64,000 nucleotides of DNA, taken from contig CANTFL010001211.1 in assembly GCA_947650285.1 (NCBI GenBank), positions 496,001-560,000 on the forward strand, written 5' to 3'. The notes under the pieces are model-generated. The model had not been told where the DNA came from and ran no database searches. It worked only from the letters and a program-made list of their open reading frames with translations. Source of the stretch: Hyaloperonospora brassicae. Lineage: Eukaryota > Oomycota > Peronosporomycetes > Peronosporales > Peronosporaceae. Below are positions 57,458 to 64,000 of the stretch, in pieces. Numbering within the stretch: position 1 is the first letter of the stretch; every line of letters starts with the position of its first letter. A program made the position numbers and the translations under genes.

Positions 57458-59130
57458 TTACAGCTCCTCAAGCTCCCAGGCTCTGGCCTGGTTCGCTTCA
57501 GTCTCTGACAAAAGTTGCGGAGTCGGGTCATCTTCCTTCATGACCAGATCGTCCAGCAGCTCATGCAGTTCCACGTTCGGGGCCCCCATATCGTCCTCCT
57601 CCATCGCGTCGTTCGTCGAAATCGGCTTGGCCTCATCCTTGTACAGATTGATCTGAGAGCGCATGTCCTTGTCCTCTTCCAGCTCGTCCAAGAACTGCTC
57701 ATAGTCCTGCTCGTCCTTCGAAAGGTCAGCCTTGCGAACCGGACCAACCTGCTCGACACCCTCCATCTTTTTCAGCTTCCAGTTGCGCGCGCGTTTCTGG
57801 ATCCGACGCGGGAACACCTTCTTGACAAGCACGACGTCTGGCATCGACATTCCCATCTGAACAAGCGGAGTCAGGTCAGAATCGTTGAATACAGCAGTCG
57901 TAAGGTCGTAGCCACGTGCAGAATCTCCGACATGTAGTATCATGCCAAGGTGGCTGACAGTGCTGAGACGCGTGTCATTCACACCAAAATCCGAATCACG
58001 CACAACCTCCAATTCAGCAAGTCGGGTCTTCCGAGTCACGCGAATGGCACGGCCACCACCTGACGGAATCGCCATCGGAGTCGAGTCCAACACTGTAAAG
58101 TCGGTCATGGCTTTAATTGAGCGCAGGCCGCGGAACGGGTACCGCCAGTACTTTTCGGAATCGATCTCCGCCACTTGGGTGGTGATCGGGTCAATCACGT
58201 GGATAGAAGAGGAAACGGATTGCACAAGGCAGAGGCACGAAATGTTGCCCAACATCTGAGCCAGCTTCACCGGTAGCAACACCAAGTCGTCCTTACACAC
58301 CGGCGCAATCTCCACTGCATATGTAAACTTGTAGTTGTGCGTGTTGCTATGGTTGTCAGCGGAAATCAGCTTCTTCGCAGTCTTCAGCTTCATCGGCACA
58401 GACTCTTGCAAGAAGTCCACAAAACGCAGCGCGTGGTTGCGCTCTGAGAAGAAAAAGTCTACACCGTCTGGGTGCGACTCGATGCTCGTAGTCTTCTCGT
58501 GTGCACGGTGCTTCAGGATAAGCTGTTCCAGGAAAAAGAACGTCCGCTTGTGGTCCACGCGCTGACGCACTTGCACGACGGCACGCCATGACTGGTTGGC
58601 GAATGAGGCTTGGCAAGCGTCGCACTGCTGGTTGCGCACGACAAAGGTCACAACGAACGACTGCTGCATGATCATCTTGCTCAAGACCTCTTTCTGCACC
58701 GTGAGCTTGAGCTTCAGCCGTCGCGAGTGAGGCTCTGTCCAGATCCAATTGGCGTCAATGAGTTTCACACGGTTCAAGTTGTTGATCTTCTTGAGGCACA
58801 TGGCCAGCAGCTCGCGGGACTCGAGCTCGGCTGCTACCCAAGCCGGACGGGACCACCGCATGCAGCCACGGCATTGATGGATAATCACTTCCTTAGGAAT
58901 GCCTTCGGTCACGTCGACTTGCGACTTGAGACAGCTCACGCACGTATTCGCAGCGTTCGCAACGATGGGCGTCGCGCACAGGCAGCAGAGGCTACAACAG
59001 CAGATACAAAAGCAGCGTGCAGCACGAGCGTACGGTGAGTGGACGAGAACAAGCGTGAGCGTGTGCCGTCGCTGTACGTCAGTAGATAGAGCACGTACAT
59101 GGTCGGCATGGCGCTCAACATCGTGCTCAT
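57458..59130 (-). CDS. NMD3: NMD3, 60S ribosomal subunit nuclear export adaptor
   Basis: Two exons: 59130-59099 (ATG plus ten codons) and 58991-57458, with a 107-base GT-AG intron. The product is 521 residues. NMD3 binds the maturing 60S subunit and recruits the exportin CRM1 through its C-terminal export signal. The intron is needed to restore the first zinc pair. The joined start reads MSTMLSAMPTILCCLCATPI, matching the conserved CCxCG-P block, followed by TCVSCLKSQVDVTEGIPK, CRGCMRW and CDACQ. Strong family blocks are LVDANWIWTEPHSRR-like (here LIDANWIWTEPHSRRL), QVRQRVDHKRTFFFLEQLIL, SNTHNYKFTYAVEIAPVCKDD and PDVVLVKKVFPRR. The C-terminal ~80 residues are acidic with leucine-rich stretches that fit an export signal. 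It shares a ~230-base divergent promoter with the RPB12 gene. Confidence 0.96.
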
Positions 59131-59141
59131 GGTCGGCAGCT

Positions 59142-59178
59142 GTCGATCGATCGGTCGGTCGGTCGATCGGTCGATCGA
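59142..59178. repeat. GATC/GGTC tetranucleotide repeat in a divergent promoter
   Basis: About nine tetranucleotide units alternating GATC and GGTC, between the divergent NMD3 and RPB12 starts and just upstream of the NMD3 ATG. Confidence 0.8.
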
Positions 59179-59183
59179 ATGCA

Positions 59184-59190
59184 CAAATGA
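59184..59190 (-). promoter_or_regulatory. Possible oomycete initiator for NMD3
   Basis: Minus-strand TCATTTG, followed by TGCATTC, lies 54 bases before the NMD3 ATG. It resembles the oomycete initiator consensus YCAYTYY. This is match-based only. Confidence 0.35.
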
Positions 59191-59334
59191 AGGACTGAAT
59201 GGGTTGGAAGCGGCGAGACCACTGAAAGTGTGCGTGGCCTTTTCAGCCAATGAGCAATCGATCCATGGCGGCGACTTGGCGGCCGAGTACGCTTAAGTGC
59301 GGGCTGCACCCCGCGGGCGAACTTAGCTGACCAG

Positions 59335-59344
59335 TCATTCTTTC
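59335..59344 (+). promoter_or_regulatory. Possible oomycete initiator for RPB12
   Basis: TCATTCTTTC lies 19 bases before the RPB12 ATG. It fits YCAYTYY followed by pyrimidines, the core start element described for oomycetes. Confidence 0.5.
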
Positions 59345-59362
59345 TCATACCGTGTCTCGAAG

Positions 59363-59572
59363 ATGGATGGCGGAGCGACCCCAGCAGCTGGCGCGGCCAG
59401 CTCCAGCGCCAGCGCAGCGATGGTCAAGGACGCGGAGATCAAGTACATTTGTGGCGACTGCGGCATCGTGAACTACCTGTCGGCGCGCGACCCCATTCGC
59501 TGCCGTGCGTGTGGCTACCGCATCATGTACAAGGCCCGTACGAAACGTCTCATCCAGTTTGAAGCCCGATAA
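59363..59572 (+). CDS. RPB12: DNA-directed RNA polymerases I, II and III subunit RPABC4 (RPB12)
   Basis: A single exon of 69 residues. The subunit is shared by the three nuclear RNA polymerases, where it helps hold the large subunits together. After a ~25-residue Ala/Ser-rich N-terminal extension comes the zinc ribbon: YICGDCG at about 28-34 and [19 protein letters not shown] at about 45-63, supplying the four cysteines. The end QFEAR is the family's usual terminus. Length is typical (58-70). Its 5' side faces NMD3, and its 3' side meets the end of UTP6 224 bases away. Confidence 0.96.
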   Translation: MDGGATPAAGAASSSASAAMVKDAEIKYICGDCGIVNYLSARDPIRCRACGYRIMYKARTKRLIQFEAR

Positions 59573-59795
59573 GCGACGGCTGGGAAGCATTTACGAAGTG
59601 ACGACGACGGATCAATACACTCACTACAGCGGATTGAGTGCTATCGACACACGCCACGTGTGCACGTTGTGCCCGATACGTGGCTTTCAATAGGGATACA
59701 ATAACTCGGTGCTGCGGTAACGAATGCGATGATGAGGTGTTGTGCCACGTCTATTTAGCCACTTATTGTTGCATGCCAATGGACTTGGGATCGCG
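59573..59795. other. Convergent 3' spacer
   Basis: Gap between the ends of the RPB12 and UTP6 genes. No feature is seen beyond likely 3' untranslated regions. Confidence 0.6.
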
Positions 59796-61805
59796 TTACA
59801 TACCAGTGGCCGCGAGCTGCATGAGCGCTGGAGACTCTTTCCAAATGCGAAGCGCACGCTGCTGAATGCGCGTCGCGTCTGTAAATAGCCCCAGGCGTTC
59901 CACAAGGCAACGCACGTACAGCACCCACACTTCTTCATGCGTCGAGCCAAACAGGTCCACCAGCTTCTCGAATAGCTTGCGCACTCGCACGACGCTTATC
60001 GACACGTCTGACGTCTCAATGTCCACGCATAGCAACAGGAAAGCATACGTCTCCGGACACGGCATCAGCTGCTCATCCACCATGAACTTTGTGTATAACG
60101 AGCGGACGTGGTCCAGCGACCGTTGGCAGGCAGCCCAAGCCACGTACTGCTGGCGCAACGCGCTCCAGTGTATTGATCCACGTTTCTGGGCGTCAAGGGC
60201 ATCCTTGAATGCCTCCTCAACGACGCTTGGGGTCTCCTCGATGCTTACAAGCAATTGCAGGAGCCGGCTACGAATTGCAAACTGCGCGTCATAGTCTCCA
60301 GTTGCAATGTGCGTCAATGCCGTCTGCAAGATCAACACAGCAGCGCCTAACGGGTTGGTAGTCGAGACGGCAGTCTTCGAGCTACATCCATGCGACGTTC
60401 GGCAACGTTTGGCAGAGGGTGCATGGACCGTGTCGGCTTCTTCACGGTCGGCATGGAGCACGAGCTGAGACTGCAGCAGCCACATCTCCGACGATTGTGG
60501 GAGCCACTCGTCGCAAATGTTACGCACAGCCATGAGCGCATCATCCGTCCCGCTCGTGCGGTGGATCAAGTCGACATACTTCGTCGCGAGAGACGGAGTG
60601 CTCGGCCTTGTGAGAGCAAATTCTCTGAGCTTGACGCGTGCGTACTCAAGCAGGAACGTTGTCTGGCTGGACGAAGCCAGACGCGTCATCATCCACTCAG
60701 CAAACATTTCCTTGATGGAGACAGTGTCGATCTCTGTCACGCTAGATTCGAAATTGTGCACAACTAGCTGCTCAGCTTGGCCATTAGCCTCCATCGATGT
60801 ATCGGCATTATCTTCTTCCACAGACTCGTTCACACGAGAAGCAGCTTTGTCTTCGACCGCCAACAACGGGCGGAGTGCCTTTGCAGCATGCACGATTTCG
60901 CTGTTCGGGAATTTTATGAGGCAGTCTCGCAGAATAAAGTCCGATAGCTCTGCAGCAGTGTACACGCCAAACAGGTCCCGAATCTTTACAAACTCGAGAC
61001 GGAACGCCACGTCGTCGGGAATGGCCACTACCGCGTTATTGTAGACAATCTTCGCGATAGCTCCCTGAAGTACAGCCTTTCGGGCTTCAACCGTTGCAGC
61101 CATCTCGTCCAGAACCGTTCCCTCTTCTGCCTCCTTTTCTTCCAACAGCTCGTCAATGAGCACGGTCGATCCATCGTCCACAACCTTTTCTACTGCGTCC
61201 TCTAGACGCAACACGTGACGACGCATCGCCAGCTTTTGCACGTACAGTAGCTCCAGTCGAAAATACTCGAGCCATAGCTTCTGGTGGTGCTTATTCAGGC
61301 GAATAGCACGTTGCATGAGCACGCGGGCCGAGTCCACGTTGAGGTTCACACTGAATTCATACGACGCTGCTTCGATCCAGAGCTGCGCGCTGCGCGGGTG
61401 CGACTGCAGCGCTCTCGAAAACACAGACGACAGCACGCGACTGCTGCCTTCTCGCTTGCAAAACGCCACGTACTGCAGCCAGAGCTCGACGCTGCCGCGG
61501 TACTTGAACAGCACGCGGTCAAAGATGTTGTGCACTCGCTTGACACCTGCTACGTCCCCCAGAGTGACCTTTTCCAGCCCAATGCGTTTCTTGCGCGCCG
61601 CGCGCAGTGCGTCCAGTTTCAGTTCGTACTCAATGTACCGCATCGCGTCGATCTTGCGCAGCGGCACGCGACGCAGCGAGTACTCAAAGCCGCGTCGCTT
61701 GTCCACGATCTGCCGGATCTCTTCTGCCGAGAAGATCTTGCGCACCTGCAGGTCCTCGAGCTCCGGCACCATCTTCTCCATCGTGATCTGCACCGTGTCC
61801 GCCAT
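59796..61805 (-). CDS. UTP6: U3 snoRNA-associated protein 6 (UTP6), SSU processome
   Basis: A single exon of 669 residues from ATG 61805. UTP6 belongs to the UTP-B module of the small-subunit processome, which processes 18S pre-rRNA in the nucleolus. The N-terminal U3_assoc_6 domain (about 1-85) is clear: MVPELEDLQVRKIFSAEEI, then the invariant KRRGFEYSLRRV and YIEYELKLDALR. HAT helical repeats follow (FDRVLFKYRGSVELWLQYVA, FSRALQSHPRSAQLWIEAAS, QRAIRLNKHHQKLWLEYFRL). The C-terminal half is more divergent helical-repeat sequence ending near QRALRIWKESPALMQL. Length is slightly above yeast and human (about 440-600). The frame is intact. It diverges from the metaxin-like gene across 253 bases. 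Confidence 0.94.
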   Translation of the reverse strand: MADTVQITMEKMVPELEDLQVRKIFSAEEIRQIVDKRRGFEYSLRRVPLRKIDAMRYIEYELKLDALRAARKKRIGLEKVTLGDVAGVKRVHNIFDRVLFKYRGSVELWLQYVAFCKREGSSRVLSSVFSRALQSHPRSAQLWIEAASYEFSVNLNVDSARVLMQRAIRLNKHHQKLWLEYFRLELLYVQKLAMRRHVLRLEDAVEKVVDDGSTVLIDELLEEKEAEEGTVLDEMAATVEARKAVLQGAIAKIVYNNAVVAIPDDVAFRLEFVKIRDLFGVYTAAELSDFILRDCLIKFPNSEIVHAAKALRPLLAVEDKAASRVNESVEEDNADTSMEANGQAEQLVVHNFESSVTEIDTVSIKEMFAEWMMTRLASSSQTTFLLEYARVKLREFALTRPSTPSLATKYVDLIHRTSGTDDALMAVRNICDEWLPQSSEMWLLQSQLVLHADREEADTVHAPSAKRCRTSHGCSSKTAVSTTNPLGAAVLILQTALTHIATGDYDAQFAIRSRLLQLLVSIEETPSVVEEAFKDALDAQKRGSIHWSALRQQYVAWAACQRSLDHVRSLYTKFMVDEQLMPCPETYAFLLLCVDIETSDVSISVVRVRKLFEKLVDLFGSTHEEVWVLYVRCLVERLGLFTDATRIQQRALRIWKESPALMQLAATGM

Positions 61806-62058
61806 GACGTCGCTCTCCCGCAGGCTACAGAGTGGTGCGGCCGCTGCGACGAGCTAATGGACTGTTGTCCAACAAACAACAGCAGTCAGTGGTGTGGGTG
61901 CGTCGCTGTTCATCGACGGCCGACAGGATGTCGTGCGAAGGTTGCGCGCAGGTGCGTCGTGTGTAGGTCGTGTGAATGTCGCTAGGAAGTGCGCCACACA
62001 CACGCACACGGTCGACCCCCATCGAGCGCTCGTCATCAAGCGAGTCAAAAGCGCGACA

Positions 62059-63448
62059 ATGTTCCCGGACGACCGCTTCCACCCGCTCAAGCCGGACGTT
62101 GACCGCCTCCACGACGATCTCGCGGAGGTCACGGCGATCGAGGGCACGCCACAGACCTCCAAGGAGCTCGGCTCTGCTCTCGTGCTGCACCAGTTCGTGC
62201 CGGCGTGGGACGTGCAGGCCTACGTGCGTGTCGCAGGCATCCAATTGCACGTGCACAACTCCAAGTACCCCACGTACGAAGCTACAGGTGCGACAAAAGG
62301 GGCTGAAAATTAGGGCAACGAGGGGGCGATTGGTACACAGAGTCGCTGCAGCGACTTCATGTTGTCGTGGCATTCGTGTTGATTGACGGGATGTTTTTTT
62401 TGGTGTTAAAGGGGAACTGCCTCAACTGAGCGATGGCAACTTCTTGCTGCCGAGCGAAGAGATCATCATGCACCTGCAAACGGTTCGTGGCGTGATGCCG
62501 ATCCTGCGTGTCGTTGCTGTTCGGGGCCATTGTTGTTGTTGACACGTTTTTCGGGGGTCGCTCGTGCAGTTTCATGCAGACATTGACAAGGACCTGAGTG
62601 ACGCACAGCGCAGCGAGTCGTACGCCTATCGGTCGATGGTGTCGGAGAAACTGAGACGCGTTATGTTGTTTTGTCGGTGGGTGGATTCCGCCACATACAA
62701 CGAGGTCACGCGACCGCAGATGAAGCGCGTCATTCCCTTTCCATTGAACCTATATCTGCCGAAGAGAATGCATTTAGACACAATGGAGAAGCTCCGCTTG
62801 TATGGCATCGCAACAAAAGAGCAAGCGTACATCATTGCTCGCGATTGCTACACGGCGCTCAATACGAAGCTGGAGAAAAGTGGCTCGCCGTATTTCTTCG
62901 GAGACAAGCCGAGTGCACTGGATGTCGCAGTGTTTGGACATGTTGTTGACGTCCTTGGTAACTCGCAGCTAGCAGCTACCGTGCATCAGCATGCGCCACT
63001 GCTGATCACTATGGCAGAACGTGTCCGCGACGTATACTTTGGTGCTTTGGAAGATCAGCCTGCGAGTCTTAGTGTGGAGGCTATGTACTCAGAAAACCAA
63101 GCCAATTGCTTTGCAACCGCCTTCTCGAATTGTGTCTTCATGAGGAAGGTGTCGACACCATTGCAGGTAGCCTTTTTGAAGCCTTATCGAAGCCTGGACT
63201 GGAGTCGTCGGGCGCTTGCATCGGAGGTGACTGAGAAGAAACGCAAGGAGGAAGCCGAACGGCGTGGAGACACAGAAGAGGAACAGAGTGAAGCTTTTCA
63301 AAAGGGTTCTCGTAACGCTATAATCGGTGCCATCACAGCTCTCGTCCTATATGCCGTTGCTGCTTGGCCAGTGACCGTGGAAATTGGTGGGGAGGGTGGC
63401 GATGATGAGGATCGTGAAGAAGAAGGGGAAGACGAGCATGATGATTGA
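62059..63448 (+). CDS. Metaxin-like outer mitochondrial membrane protein (SAM37/metaxin family)
   Basis: Three exons: 62059-62287, 62412-62482 and 62570-63448. Both introns are GT-AG with agreeing phases, and the product is 392 residues. Metaxins have glutathione-S-transferase folds and work in the sorting and assembly machinery that inserts beta-barrel proteins. The N-terminal fold shows LVLHQFVPAWDVQAYVRVAG, SKYPTYEATGELPQL across the first junction, and LPSEEIIMHLQT before the second. The C-terminal fold contains FFGDKPSALDVAVFGHV, the family's usual DxPSxLDA-type stretch. A hydrophobic segment (about 350-372) suits a tail anchor. It is followed by a strongly acidic ~20-residue tail that faces the other side of the membrane if the topology is as in metaxin 1. 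Sequence outside the core blocks is divergent, so orthology to a particular metaxin is not claimed. Confidence 0.85.
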
Positions 63449-64000
63449 TGAAAGCTGCTACATGATGCTATGTGCTTTTGCACTTTTGTCCAACAGTGCT
63501 ATGCAAACCGAATGGCGTGTGTCGACGGTAGTATTGACAGCGCAATCATTGAATTGGTTGTCAGTAGACACGGCGTTTGAATGTCAATCACGTTCTCATC
63601 GAGACATCTTATCGGGCAATTCTTTCGATGCTGAGCTTCCAGCTTACACTAATGTGTTTACGTCTCGTTCTTTGCACCCTATTGCTCATCTGCCAAGCCC
63701 CACGCTCATATAAACGATACAAACCGTGACCTCCTTCGTCTGCCGTTCAAAGAAGCAAATCGCCTGAACGCTCTTGGCCCCATCATACGTTCTGCATCAC
63801 AGTAACCAGGCAAATTATCCTTTTTCTGTCTTGCATCCTCCACGGTCACGGACATTTAATTTCTCCTGTACCGCGAGCCAAACTGACTGGCTAGCTTCTC
63901 GTCCGCCCAAAGGCGTACCAGCTACTACTCGATTGAAGTACGACTGTCTTTTTGCTGCTTTGGCGTTGGACAATTTGGAAACCGCGACGTCGCTATTTCA
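63449..64000. other. Right-edge stretch, possibly the end of a minus-strand gene
   Basis: No complete gene. On the minus strand a frame is open from the window edge (about 63998) to a stop near 63815, about 60 codons. It contains LSNAKAAKRQSYFNRVVAGT and may be the last exon of a gene lying outside the window. I recognise no family. Confidence 0.3.

Noticed and set aside
58936..59250. A 104-codon minus-strand frame over the NMD3 start
   Set aside because: Only its ATG at 59130 and ten codons are used. The rest runs into the NMD3 intron and out of frame with the zinc-finger exon.
61284..61985. A 233-codon plus-strand frame
   Set aside because: Antisense shadow of UTP6 and its promoter; composition is not protein-like and UTP6 is strongly supported.
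1..64000. RXLR or Crinkler secreted effector genes
   Set aside because: I looked for a signal peptide followed by RXLR...EER or LFLAK/HVLVxxP in the open frames and saw none that combined both features.

Overview
The window looks like nuclear DNA of an oomycete, probably a Phytophthora or downy-mildew relative. The evidence is indirect but consistent. Genes are compact, with GT-AG introns of mostly 60-160 bases. A plant-type P5C dehydrogenase sits among ordinary eukaryotic housekeeping genes. A stretch resembling the oomycete initiator element (TCATTCTTTC) lies just upstream of one start. Ty1/copia, chromodomain-bearing Ty3/gypsy, tRNA-derived SINE and pogo-type elements share the sequence. 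No bacterial operon, CRISPR array or organelle gene was found.

Layout. A gene-bearing left flank (1-12.75 kb) holds a MATE-family transporter (minus), a seven-exon mitoferrin-like carrier (plus) and a RNFT1/2-like membrane RING ubiquitin ligase (minus, at least five exons). A repeat-dominated core (about 15-52.5 kb) follows, with essentially no intact host gene. In order it has: Cop-A, a copia element split by Cop-B, itself split by a SINE; a dark AT-rich stretch with an unrecognised minus-strand coding relic; a pogo/Tigger transposase relic; Cop-C, a minus-strand copia; a second unrecognised coding relic; a solo gypsy LTR split by the internally deleted copia Cop-D; and Gyp-1, a chromovirus with 444-bp LTRs and a perfect 5-bp target duplication. 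A gene-dense right flank (55.2-63.4 kb) holds P5C dehydrogenase (plus), NMD3 (minus), RPB12/RPABC4 (plus), UTP6 (minus) and a metaxin-like protein (plus). These form convergent and divergent pairs separated by 220-280 bases.

How the genes relate. The right-flank genes are unlinked in pathway but typical of constitutive expression. NMD3 exports the 60S ribosomal subunit, UTP6 builds the small-subunit processome and RPB12 is shared by the three nuclear RNA polymerases, so three of the five serve ribosome production or transcription. Three products of the window act at mitochondria: the mitoferrin-like carrier (inner membrane), P5C dehydrogenase (matrix, proline catabolism) and the metaxin-like protein (outer membrane).

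Most unusual signal. Gyp-1 is threaded from LTR to LTR with short near-perfect inverted repeats (arms about 7-14 bases, loops about 2-10) every few tens of bases, including inside coding sequence. I did not notice this in the host genes or the copia elements by eye. It also carries a long antisense ORF running back through its own chromodomain. Four isolated long hairpins (19-26 bp arms) lie in non-coding stretches elsewhere in the window.
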